13,198 nucleotides of DNA. It comes from CAZDDW01 sp964480695 (lineage in GTDB: Bacteria > Patescibacteriota > Patescibacteriia > UBA9934 > CAZDDW01). The position numbers and the translations under genes were made by a program. The stretch covers positions 1 to 13,198 of the forward strand of contig CAYZPO010000027.1 in assembly GCA_964480695.1 (NCBI GenBank). Reading direction: 5' to 3'. Shown here in pieces: positions 1 to 6,840 of this stretch (its first letter is position 1; every line of letters begins with the position of its first letter). Under the pieces are notes generated by a model that was given only the letters and a program-made list of their open reading frames with translations, did no database searches and was not told the origin of the DNA.

Positions 1-112
1 ATGCGTAATGCATCATTCATATTTTGTTTGAACCTTTCTTGGTTAATACTTATGCGGAACAGCCCCCATATAGAGGTCGACCTTTCAACTATTCCACGTT
101 ATAAACAAAGAG
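1..112. other. Noncoding flank downstream of the DUF5667 gene
   Basis: This is the short stretch between the window edge and the TAG stop of the minus-strand membrane protein gene. I see no convincing gene. A weak 4-bp AACC/GGTT hairpin lies around 30-47 but has no strong U-tract in the minus direction, so I do not call it a terminator. Confidence 0.4.
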
Positions 113-1348
113 CTAGAGTTCAGAATCTGAACTCGCGTCTGTTTCGACCGCTTCTTTGGTCGCTACAGGCGCCAGCTCAACTGAACCTTCTTCAGTTAAT
201 TCTAAATCGATTTTATTTTCTGCTTCCGTCTCTACTTCGATTGGTTCTTCAGTTCCTAAGTTCTTTAGTTCTTCAGTTTCCTCTTCCTGACTCAATGCAC
301 TAACTTGAGCAATAATCTCAAGTTCCATTGTTGCAATTTGATCCTCTACTCCATCAAGGACTTCAAAAATTTCTTGGATAATATCAAACGCTCCGCGATA
401 ACCACCAGCTGCCATAATATTCATCGCATCATGGAGTTCTGGTTTTACTTCGCGCAGTGCAGTCTCTGCTTCAGACACGGTAGTATAATATTCTACCTCA
501 CCTTCTAAGTAATATTCGTAAAGGATATCTTCGATACTGGCCAAACGACCAACACTCAAGTTAGTTCGATTGTTAATCTCGTTCCAGTCTCTTTGAAATT
601 TCTTTTGCAAATCTTCAGCATCGCCTTCTTCCTGAGTGGCTTCCTGATTCTCAACCATCACTTCAACCACCTGAGTATCAGCCTCTTCAACAACTTCTAT
701 AGCTGAAGCAATCTCAGTTAATTCTGCATCAGCAAAATCTACCTCAGACTGTTCAAGAACATCCTCATACTCAGCAACTTTAGTGTCGACAATTTTTACT
801 AGTTCAGCTGCACCTTCAAGATCACTGACCTTCATTTCTTCAATCTTCTGATTTACAGTCTCGATTTCATTAGTAAAGCTATTCATGGCAATTCTCACCT
901 GCTCTTCTTTTTCTGAACTGTCTGAAGAACTAATGATGACCACCTCATCTAAACGTTTGGAAGCAAATTCAACATGAAGCTTGGTTTTTTGCTCATCAGA
1001 AAAAGCCAATGAAAGTTGAACTTTTTCATTGGCAATCTTTACTGGATACAAAACATCACCTGGCACTGAATCAAAAGACGCTCCAACCATACCAGTCCAG
1101 CCACCAAGCAAAATCGCCAGTGAAGCAAAACCGACCGCTAACGGACGGACCATGTTCTCACGGAACAAATAAACACCATACTGAGAATAATCTTTCCAAG
1201 TGTAGTTTGGTTGTTCCATTTTAGGATCTGCACCAATAGCCAAAGCAACCTTACTCCAGCCACTTTCCAACTGTTCGTCGGTCATGGCCCCAAAGTAAGG
1301 GTGGTCTGCACAATCTTCTAATTTTTTAATCAGTTCTTCTTCAGTCAT
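113..1348 (-). CDS. DUF5667 domain single-pass membrane protein, putative sigma-factor partner
   Basis: This 411-residue protein starts with about 68 polar residues, probably cytoplasmic. One membrane segment follows at about 69-90 (LAVGFASLAILLGGW), then a DUF5667-type region at about 94-136 (PGDVLYPVKIANEKVQLSL, then HVEFASKRLDEV). The remainder is a long acidic, helical region predicted outside the membrane, ending in a Glu/Thr-rich low-complexity tail from about 350. DUF5667 proteins commonly sit next to ECF sigma factors, so an anti-sigma or sensor role is a reasonable inference. The N-terminus has a Cys and a His (EDCADHPYFG) but not the HxxxCxxC pattern of zinc anti-sigma factors, so sigma binding is unproven. 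The start ATG lies inside the end of the upstream sigma gene (overlap ATGACTGA, 8 nt), which suggests translational coupling. The stop is TAG at 113-115. Confidence 0.85.
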   Translation of the reverse strand: MTEEELIKKLEDCADHPYFGAMTDEQLESGWSKVALAIGADPKMEQPNYTWKDYSQYGVYLFRENMVRPLAVGFASLAILLGGWTGMVGASFDSVPGDVLYPVKIANEKVQLSLAFSDEQKTKLHVEFASKRLDEVVIISSSDSSEKEEQVRIAMNSFTNEIETVNQKIEEMKVSDLEGAAELVKIVDTKVAEYEDVLEQSEVDFADAELTEIASAIEVVEEADTQVVEVMVENQEATQEEGDAEDLQKKFQRDWNEINNRTNLSVGRLASIEDILYEYYLEGEVEYYTTVSEAETALREVKPELHDAMNIMAAGGYRGAFDIIQEIFEVLDGVEDQIATMELEIIAQVSALSQEEETEELKNLGTEEPIEVETEAENKIDLELTEEGSVELAPVATKEAVETDASSDSEL

Positions 1349-1904
1349 GTTGACTGTTATCTTTTGACTTAATCATCTCTTGAAGCGACTTGACTGCTCG
1401 ATGAATAATAACGCGAGTGTTGTTATGTGTCTTTCCTAAATAATCAGCAATATCTGACACACTTTCTTTTTCTAAAAATCGTTTAACGATCACTTCTTGA
1501 TGAACTTCATTAGACAATTCTTTAATACACTGACTAATGATGACCATCTCGGTATTAATCTGGATCTTTCTGGCTCCTTCACCATCATCTGTTAACATGA
1601 ACTCAACTTCTTCAGATGATATCGTCGGCTTCCTGGTTCTGGTGACGTAATAATTGGCAATTAATCCTTTAGCAATCGTTCTGAGCAAACCACCAGCCTT
1701 TTCAACTTTATTGGCTGTCATGTAGTCCCAACCCTTAGTAAACACTTCGGACATCAAGTCTTCAGCCTCAGTTGGCGTTGGTAATTTGAAAACAAGATAC
1801 TTGAGAATTTTTGGTGAGTATCTCCTATAAAGTTCCTCAAACGCTTTCTGGTCTTGAAAGTGAAATATGCGGTAAAGGATGAATTTATCGTCTTTATCCT
1901 TCAT
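1341..1904 (-). CDS. ECF-like sigma-70 family RNA polymerase sigma factor
   Basis: At 187 residues this has the usual length and two-domain layout of group 4 sigma factors. Region 2 is at about 18-90 (AFEELYRRYSPKILKYL, then AEDLMSEVFTKGWDYM), the part that binds core polymerase and the -10 element. Region 4 is at about 125-180 (VIVKRFLEKESVSDIADYLG, then NNTRVIIHRAVKSLQEMI), an HTH that reads the -35 element. No region 1 or 3 is visible. The gene is first in a two-gene unit with the DUF5667 membrane protein, whose start codon it overlaps, matching a sigma/anti-sigma arrangement. The start is ATG at 1904-1902 without a clear Shine-Dalgarno; a TATAAT-containing promoter lies about 45 nt upstream. 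The regulon is unknown; the divergent surface-protein operon at 2066-6175 is an obvious candidate by position only. Confidence 0.9.
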   Translation of the reverse strand: MKDKDDKFILYRIFHFQDQKAFEELYRRYSPKILKYLVFKLPTPTEAEDLMSEVFTKGWDYMTANKVEKAGGLLRTIAKGLIANYYVTRTRKPTISSEEVEFMLTDDGEGARKIQINTEMVIISQCIKELSNEVHQEVIVKRFLEKESVSDIADYLGKTHNNTRVIIHRAVKSLQEMIKSKDNSQHD

Positions 1905-1952
1905 TAAATTAGGTCAACAAAGAATCTTGTTTATTACAGATTACAAGCCGGA

Positions 1953-1981
1953 ATTATAGACTATTATGCGCTTTTTGGGAA
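1953..1981 (-). promoter_or_regulatory. Candidate promoter of the sigma/DUF5667 unit
   Basis: On the minus strand, TTCCCA (1981-1976, 4/6 match to TTGACA) is followed after 17 bp by a perfect TATAAT (1958-1953). Transcription would start near 1946, giving a leader of about 40 nt before the ATG at 1904. This is a visual motif match only. An ECF-type self-recognised promoter in the same stretch cannot be excluded. Confidence 0.55.
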
Positions 1982-2009
1982 GTTAGCAACCCCTGAAAAT
2001 AGACTAAAT

Positions 2010-2038
2010 TTGACAAAATCCTCATTTTTGGCTACACT
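2010..2038 (+). promoter_or_regulatory. Candidate promoter of the HTH/surface-protein operon
   Basis: A perfect -35 TTGACA (2010-2015) is separated by exactly 17 bp from TACACT (2033-2038, 4/6 match to TATAAT). Transcription would begin around 2045, leaving a leader of about 20 nt before the ATG at 2066. Its -35 lies 28 bp from that of the oppositely directed sigma-gene promoter, so one regulator could bind between them and control both. Confidence 0.6.
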
Positions 2039-2065
2039 AATGTGGACAAATAACTATCATATTAT

Positions 2066-2350
2066 ATGCCTATGAAACCCATGGTTCGCCTGTCGGTCTC
2101 TGAAGCAGCCCGTTTATTTGGAGTTAGCCAAAGAACCATCCGGCGAGCGATCAAAGACGAACAACTGACCTATGTTGTTGTCCAAGGTCGTTATAAAATC
2201 AATTTTGAGTCCTTGCTTCGATGGTCTCAACGCACCACAACGGCTCGTAACAAGCGAGACAAAGCCGGGATCGGCCAGTATGTGGATAAGTGGAAAATCA
2301 AAAATAAACTGTACTCACCGAATCCGAAAAGTATCGAGGAGGAGGCCTAA
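2066..2350 (+). CDS. Small excisionase/MerR-like helix-turn-helix DNA-binding protein
   Basis: This 94-residue protein has one recognisable domain at about 6-55. VSEAARLFGVSQRTIRRAIK is a helix-turn-helix of the excisionase/MerR-like type, followed by a short wing (LTYVVVQGRYKINFESLLRW). The basic linker after it (RTTTARNKRDKAG) has no motif I recognise. No integrase or recombinase is nearby, so a transcription-regulator role is more likely than true excisionase; autoregulation at the divergent promoter is inference. ATG codons at 2066, 2072 and 2081 are all possible starts and none has a Shine-Dalgarno. The first is used here because it fits the short predicted leader. The stop at 2348-2350 is one base before the next start, so the gene is first in an operon with the GHL15 hydrolase. 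Confidence 0.82.
   Translation: MPMKPMVRLSVSEAARLFGVSQRTIRRAIKDEQLTYVVVQGRYKINFESLLRWSQRTTTARNKRDKAGIGQYVDKWKIKNKLYSPNPKSIEEEA
2337..2345 (+). promoter_or_regulatory. Strong Shine-Dalgarno that fixes the hydrolase start
   Basis: AGGAGGAGG ends 6 nt before the ATG at 2352 and lies in the last codons of the HTH gene. It is the strongest ribosome-binding site seen in the window and supports 2352 over any upstream in-frame start. Confidence 0.8.
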
Positions 2351-2351
2351 T

Positions 2352-4375
2352 ATGCATTCACGAAAGACAAAACTGATTGCTGTAGCAATGTTTGTCTTTT
2401 TGTTTTCTGTTTTCTTTAGACATGATCAGGCGGCCTCAATAACGCCAACCGATAAGTACGTGCGCACAGCCAACTATTATTTGTTGTCTGGAACGAATCT
2501 TGAAACTTCAGAGGCACTGGAAACTTTACCAAAGTTCGATTTACTTGTTCTTCCAGCCGAAGCACAGTTGTATAACCAAGACTTTTTCGAACACGCTCGA
2601 GCTGAGAATCCGGACATTGTTATCTTGGCCTACGTTCCAAGTGTGAGTTGGAACACAATCTGGAACGACGATCTTCATGATGAACTATATCGCGGACTAC
2701 GCAGTGACTACTGGCTCAAAGACAACTCAGGAAACCAGATGTCAGTTTGGTCTGGAACTTACGCCCTAGATCTAAGCAGTGGCTGGAATACTTACTTGGC
2801 TGAATACGTTGATAATGAAATCATGTCTACCGGACTTTGGGATGGGGTTTTCTACGACGAAGTTTCAGATAGCATTAGTTGGGTCGGCGATGTTAGTGTG
2901 ACTGACAGTGAATGGCGTGACGGTTATGTTGATCTATTTTCAAAAACTCGTGAGCTGCTCGGATCAAGCGCGATCATCATCACCAACGGCACGATCACCG
3001 CTTCGAACCTCACCCTCAAGGACCAGCTGTCCTNNNNNNNNNNCGTATGTTCGAGTCCTTCCCTACTCCTTGGGAAGGTGATGGTTCTTGGCAGACCGTG
3101 GTCAACAACTATCTTGATCTTGAGGACCAGGTCGGAAGTTCCCCACCAGTGTTCGTTATTAACACTAACACCGACAACACTGGGGCTTCGACTGATTATC
3201 AAAAAGTTCGTTATGGATTAACGTCAACCTTGCTCGGCGGTGGTTACTTTAGTTTTGACTTTGGCGATCAAAGCCATGCCCAGCTCTGGTACTACGATGA
3301 GTACGACGCTTACTTAGGCGAGCCACTTGATGATCCTGAGGACGAGCTTGATGACAATAACACTACAATCAAACCAAGTGTGTGGGCCCGAGACTTTTTA
3401 AACGGTAAAATTTTAGTTAACTCTTCCAGCAGCACTCAGACAATTCGACTTGATGGTGAGTACGAAAAGCTTCACGGAACTCAGGATCCGGCGACTAATA
3501 ACGGTGCCATTGTCTCGTCCGTAACCCTTCCTCCGAACGACGGAATCATTTTGCTCCGCCCGATCGAAGAAATTACTGATGCCGTGTTTTTGAACGGATC
3601 CTTTGCCCGCATCTTTGATGGTAATGGTGATACTAAACGTACGGGTTTCTTTGCTTATGACGCACGTTACCGAGGAAGTCAGCACGTGATCAATGTGGAC
3701 ACAGACTATGATGGACAGCGTGAATCTGTGGTCGCTGATGACAGTCAAGTTTATATTTACGATGATGACGGAACCTTGCACGCCAGTTTTTATCCGTACG
3801 CCGAACATTATGACAAAGGCATCAATCTGGCTGTAATCGACCTTGAAGGTGACGGAACTATGGAAATTATTACTGGAACAGAAAACGGTGGTGGCCCGCA
3901 TGTCCGTGTCTTTAACAAAGACGGTGTTCTGATCAACCCTGGCTTCTTTGCTTACGCTGAAAATTTCCGTGGTGGAGCTGATGTGGCTGTGGGTGATCTT
4001 GATGGTGATGGACTACAAGAAATTATTGTTGGTGCGGGTTATGGTGGTGGCCCGCATGTCCGTGTTTTCAGCAAGCACGGCAATCTGATCAACCCTGGTT
4101 TCTTTGCTTTTGACGAAGGATTCCGTGGCGGCGTTAATGTGGCCGTTGGAGACACTGACGGAGACGGAATTGATGACATTATTACTGGTCCTGGCCTTGG
4201 CGGAGATCCAGAAATTCGCGTTTATAAAAATACAGGTGAGCTCGTAACTTCATTTGAACCATTTGATGGATCAGGGACCGGAGTCGTGGTCGCAGCCACA
4301 GACTTTGACGGTGACGGCATTTCAGAAATCATTGGCCTGTCTACAGAAGTTTTCACTTTTTCCTTTAGCAGGTAA
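2352..4375 (+). CDS. Secreted GHL15-type putative glycoside hydrolase with C-terminal FG-GAP repeats (interrupted by an assembly gap)
   Basis: The N-terminus has a Sec-type signal: Lys/Arg, a hydrophobic run at about 8-22, then a small-residue site near 27-28. A TIM-barrel region follows, resembling the putative glycoside hydrolase family GHL15/GH114-like group. Its signatures are ILAYVPSVSW (about 91-100) and GLWDGVFYDE (161-170), whose Asp169/Glu170 are likely catalytic-site acids. The barrel resumes after the gap with RMFESFPTPW and a GGGYFSFDFGD segment. A beta-rich domain comes next, then FG-GAP/VCBS-like repeats with DxDGDG calcium loops (3599-4366). The polysaccharide substrate is unknown. 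The reading frame shifts at the 10 Ns: 2352-3033 and 3044-4375 are in different frames because the true gap length is not 10. The two parts should be read as one protein of about 670 residues, and the ATG at 3047 is internal. The protein is probably extracellular and co-expressed with the HTH protein and the membrane protein downstream. Confidence 0.85.
3034..3043. other. Scaffold gap of 10 Ns inside the hydrolase gene
   Basis: Ten Ns join two contigs. The coding frames on either side match only if the true number of missing bases is 2 modulo 3, so 10 is a placeholder. The flanking protein segments (ASNLTLKDQLS and RMFESFPTPW) look nearly contiguous, so the loss is probably only a few residues. 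Confidence 0.97.
3599..4366 (+). repeat. Tandem FG-GAP/VCBS-like protein repeats, about 52 residues each
   Basis: Five successive units can be aligned: about 3599-3745, 3746-3898, 3899-4054, 4055-4210 and 4211-4366. The core pattern is a hydrophobic strand with VRVF, then GFFAY, FRGG, then VAVGDxDGDGxxEIIxG and GGGP. Units three and four are each exactly 156 nt and share an identical 23-nt run (3887-3909 and 4043-4065), which suggests a fairly recent duplication. Such units usually form a calcium-binding beta-propeller used for adhesion or ligand binding. The first and last units are more divergent. Confidence 0.85.
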
Positions 4376-4384
4376 ACTAAACAT

Positions 4385-6175
4385 ATGTCCGAAAATAAAA
4401 AATTCCGCCGACGAATTCTCCGCTTTGCCACTCACCCTGGCCAGTGGTTTACTCATCCGGCGCGCCAACATTATCACCGCCGCTATCATGGACGCTATCG
4501 CTATGCCCGGTCTATTTTCTTACTTGATCTAATCCTGGTCGGAGTAGCTTTTGGATTAGGCATAATTGCCCTTATTTTAGCCTTTTATAAGCCGATGACC
4601 ATTGCTGACAAAGTTATCTTTGAGGCAAGCGTAGCCCCAGTTGATATCGTTTCTGGAGCAGATTCAACTTTAACTATTTACTGGACCAACACCACTGGTG
4701 AAGAGCTGCGTGACGCTTCCCTGCTGCTGGGATACCCTGACCACTTCCTGCTTGAAAACGTTACTAGCGAAACTGATCTGGTTGAAAATGATCGGGTCGA
4801 GATCGGGTCGATTCCGATCGACGGCACAGGCATGATCCGTGTCCGTGGAGTCATGTTCGGTGACGTTGGTGGTCAGCAAACTTTCCGCAGTATTTTAACT
4901 TTCACTCATGGTGAAGAAAATGAGGTGGCACAAAAAATTAGTTACCACAGCTTTACTCCAGTGCGTTCGACTCTAGCGCTTGACCTGGCTCTCCCAGAAC
5001 GTCTGGTTGGTTACCAGGAAGTCACCGGAACGATCATGTATCAAAATACAGGTGAAGTTGATTTTCCTGAGATTAGTATCGAGCCTGAATGGCCAAGTGG
5101 TTTTGTTCTACTTGAGAGCACAAGTGAAATCATTAACGGCAACTTCCGTCTCCCAGCGATCACAGCCGGACAATCTGGCACCATGGAATTTACTGGACGA
5201 CTCGACACCAGCGCCGAATCCGTAGAATTTATTTTCCATCCTTCATTTACTTTCGGTGACACGCGTTATCGACAGGAAACCTTATCTCAGTCTTCCCCAC
5301 TGATTCCGCCACCTGTGTCGCTCAGTCACAGTCTGGCTTCGACCGCTTTGCAACCAGGCGGCTTAGTCGAAGTCACGATACGTTACGAAAACATTGGTGA
5401 GTATCCTGTCACAGAAATCGAGCTTGGGCTAGACAGCGACAGTCCATTTTTCCGCAAGTCAGATCTTGAAGCGAACACGTTTGAGATCGACAACCTAGAT
5501 CCAGGCGATACTGGTGAGGCCACCTTATCGATCCCGCTGCGCTCTTCAATCATGCAGTCTGAGACTGAAGTTTATGAGAACTTAACCGCGACCACGCGAG
5601 CCACTGCTTCATTCATCATGGGCGATGGAACTCCGCAGCGTGTGGTAAGTTACGGACAATCAATTGAAACCCCGATCACCAGCCCAGTTGTCCTAGACGC
5701 TTTTGGCCGTTACACTTCCCCGCAAGGCGACCAACTGGGTCGCGGACCACTTCCTCCGTACGTTGGTGCTGAGACTAAATACTGGGTCTTTATTAATGTT
5801 TCTGGAACCACCAGCGCGCTCGACAACGTTAATATCGAAGGCCAGCTTCCAAGCAATGTCCGCTTCACTGGCAAACAGACCGTGTCCTTTGGCAACTCAG
5901 TGGAATACGATTCAGACACTCACACGATCAGCTGGAGCGCGAACCAAATTGATTCGACCTTTGCCCCTACCAGCTACGTGGTCGGACTTGCCTTTGAAGT
6001 CGGACTAACCCCAACTGAAAATCAAGTCGGTATAGCTCCGACCCTACTCGACAGTATTCAGATCACCGGAACAGACACCAACACCGGCGCCTTTATCGGC
6101 GCGTCAGCTCCAACCGTAACCACCGACATGCCTTACGACGCAATGGCTGCAGGATTGGGAGTTGTCACGAAATAA
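4385..6175 (+). CDS. Membrane-anchored surface protein with repeated Ig-like (DUF11/CARDB-like) domains
   Basis: This 596-residue protein has a strongly basic, His/Arg/Tyr-rich N-terminal tail (residues 1-42), one membrane segment at about 43-68 (IFLLDLILVGVAFGLGIIAL) and a long extracellular beta-rich part. At least three to four segments recall DUF11/CARDB-like Ig folds: TLTIYWTNTTGEEL, EVTGTIMYQNTGEVDFPEIS, EVTIRYENIGEYPVTEIELG and the C-terminal LDNVNIEGQLPSNVRFTG. The recurrent NTG/NIG-x-(D/P) turn after a strand is typical of these modules. No LPXTG motif, catalytic motif or C-terminal anchor is visible. The gene begins 9 nt after the hydrolase stop with at best a weak Shine-Dalgarno and ends the operon. 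A role in the cell-surface layer or in partnering the secreted hydrolase is inference. The long cationic cytoplasmic tail is unusual. Confidence 0.78.
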   Translation: MSENKKFRRRILRFATHPGQWFTHPARQHYHRRYHGRYRYARSIFLLDLILVGVAFGLGIIALILAFYKPMTIADKVIFEASVAPVDIVSGADSTLTIYWTNTTGEELRDASLLLGYPDHFLLENVTSETDLVENDRVEIGSIPIDGTGMIRVRGVMFGDVGGQQTFRSILTFTHGEENEVAQKISYHSFTPVRSTLALDLALPERLVGYQEVTGTIMYQNTGEVDFPEISIEPEWPSGFVLLESTSEIINGNFRLPAITAGQSGTMEFTGRLDTSAESVEFIFHPSFTFGDTRYRQETLSQSSPLIPPPVSLSHSLASTALQPGGLVEVTIRYENIGEYPVTEIELGLDSDSPFFRKSDLEANTFEIDNLDPGDTGEATLSIPLRSSIMQSETEVYENLTATTRATASFIMGDGTPQRVVSYGQSIETPITSPVVLDAFGRYTSPQGDQLGRGPLPPYVGAETKYWVFINVSGTTSALDNVNIEGQLPSNVRFTGKQTVSFGNSVEYDSDTHTISWSANQIDSTFAPTSYVVGLAFEVGLTPTENQVGIAPTLLDSIQITGTDTNTGAFIGASAPTVTTDMPYDAMAAGLGVVTK

Positions 6176-6190
6176 ACATTGTGGTATAAA
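6162..6190 (+). promoter_or_regulatory. Candidate extended -10 promoter for the 108-residue orphan gene
   Basis: TTGTCA (6162-6167, 5/6 match) lies 17 bp before TATAAA (6185-6190, 5/6 match), and TGG immediately upstream forms an extended -10. The -35 is inside the last codons of the preceding gene. The predicted start near 6197 leaves a leader of about 18 nt with no Shine-Dalgarno. Confidence 0.65.
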
Positions 6191-6214
6191 AAATAAAATA
6201 TTAATCTAATCAAT

Positions 6215-6541
6215 ATGAAAAATAAAGAGGTGGAGGCAAATATAGCAGCCAATGTGGCTCAGCAAAGACAAGAAGAACAAGAACTAACCGCTTACCCTCG
6301 TGTACAAGGACTGATTGACATCATGTCTACTGGAAGTGATAATGCAAAGGAACTAATGTTAGAAGATTTTAAAAGAGCTCCAGACGAACAGAGGTCAGAA
6401 ATGGTCGGTGTCCTTACCAGAAACGATCGTGGCCCACATGTAATAGAAATACTCCGATCTTTAAATGAGGCTGATGCTTTAAAGGAATTGGATCTAGATG
6501 AAGAAACGAAAGAGGATGTTAACCGAGTACTTGCCGCCTAA
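6215..6541 (+). CDS. Small acidic helical protein of unknown function
   Basis: I do not recognise this 108-residue protein. It lacks a signal peptide, membrane segment, Cys and Trp. It is rich in Glu, Asp, Asn and Ala and looks almost entirely alpha-helical. A charged N-terminal helix (1-25, VAQQRQEEQEL) is followed by a central part with MLEDFKRAPDEQRSEMVGVL and a C-terminal acidic helix (LKELDLDEETKEDVNRVL). The alternating short helices could form a HEAT-like or Armadillo-like bundle, but this is only a visual impression. The gene has its own strong promoter and a terminator 10 nt after the stop, so it is transcribed alone between the surface operon and the convergent glycan operon. A compact promoter-gene-terminator unit suggests a real, well-expressed gene. 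The first ATG is used although no Shine-Dalgarno precedes it. Confidence 0.75.
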   Translation: MKNKEVEANIAANVAQQRQEEQELTAYPRVQGLIDIMSTGSDNAKELMLEDFKRAPDEQRSEMVGVLTRNDRGPHVIEILRSLNEADALKELDLDEETKEDVNRVLAA

Positions 6542-6551
6542 ATAAACCAAT

Positions 6552-6583
6552 AAAAAATCAAGGCTTAAGTGCCTTGGTTTTTT
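6552..6583. terminator. Bidirectional intrinsic terminator between convergent genes
   Basis: CAAGGC (6559-6564), a six-base loop TTAAGT and GCCTTG (6571-6576) form a stem extended by a T/G pair and flanked by six As on the left and six Ts on the right. It gives a hairpin with U-tract in both directions, fitting its place between the orphan gene (stop at 6541) and the GIY-YIG gene (stop at 6585). Confidence 0.88.
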
Positions 6584-6584
6584 A

Positions 6585-6833
6585 TTATATCAACTGTTCC
6601 TTTTGTTGTTTTGTCAGCTTCTTTATCTCAGCCTCGCGTTTCTTAGCTTCAGACTCTGACTCAACCTGTTCCGACCAAACCACTTTAACCGGCAACCGCG
6701 AGCGAGTATATTTCGACGCTGTACCTGCATTATGTTTCTCAACTCGAGCCGTTAGATCAGTCGTGATTCCAGTATAAAGACTCTGATCCGAACAACGTAG
6801 CATGTAGACGATCCACTTTTTCAAGGGTGTCAT
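6585..6833 (-). CDS. GIY-YIG domain protein, UPF0213/YhbQ-like
   Basis: This 82-residue protein is almost all one GIY-YIG nuclease-like domain, the usual size of the UPF0213 (YhbQ) group. The motif reads WIVYMLRCSDQSLYTGITT, so the classical GIY is VYM and YIG is YTG, as in that group. Arg30 in DLTARVEKHN and Glu67 in KKREAEIKKLTKQQ occupy the positions of the catalytic Arg and metal-binding Glu. UPF0213 proteins are thought to act on DNA, but their role is poorly defined. ATG at 6833 is chosen, 7 nt after the upstream gene; an in-frame TTG at 6857 would overlap that gene and is less likely. It is the last gene of the six-gene minus-strand operon, followed by the bidirectional terminator. Confidence 0.9.
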   Translation of the reverse strand: MTPLKKWIVYMLRCSDQSLYTGITTDLTARVEKHNAGTASKYTRSRLPVKVVWSEQVESESEAKKREAEIKKLTKQQKEQLI

Positions 6834-6840
6834 TTTATTT

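Noticed and set aside
1..508. Plus-strand open frames opposite the DUF5667 gene
   Set aside because: These are antisense to the acidic tail (Leu/Ser/Phe-rich translations) with no start signals or family features.
2066..2350. Excisionase gene marking an integrated element
   Set aside because: No integrase, att-like direct repeats, tRNA or phage genes are in the window; the HTH fits a local regulator better.
2172..2351. Upstream in-frame extension of the hydrolase
   Set aside because: It overlaps the HTH gene, its translation has no signal peptide, and the strong Shine-Dalgarno with signal peptide at 2352 marks the true start.
3047..4375. Independent FG-GAP protein gene starting at ATG 3047
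   Set aside because: This ATG is in the middle of a conserved hydrolase segment right after the N gap, with no ribosome site; it is the continuation of the gene starting at 2352.
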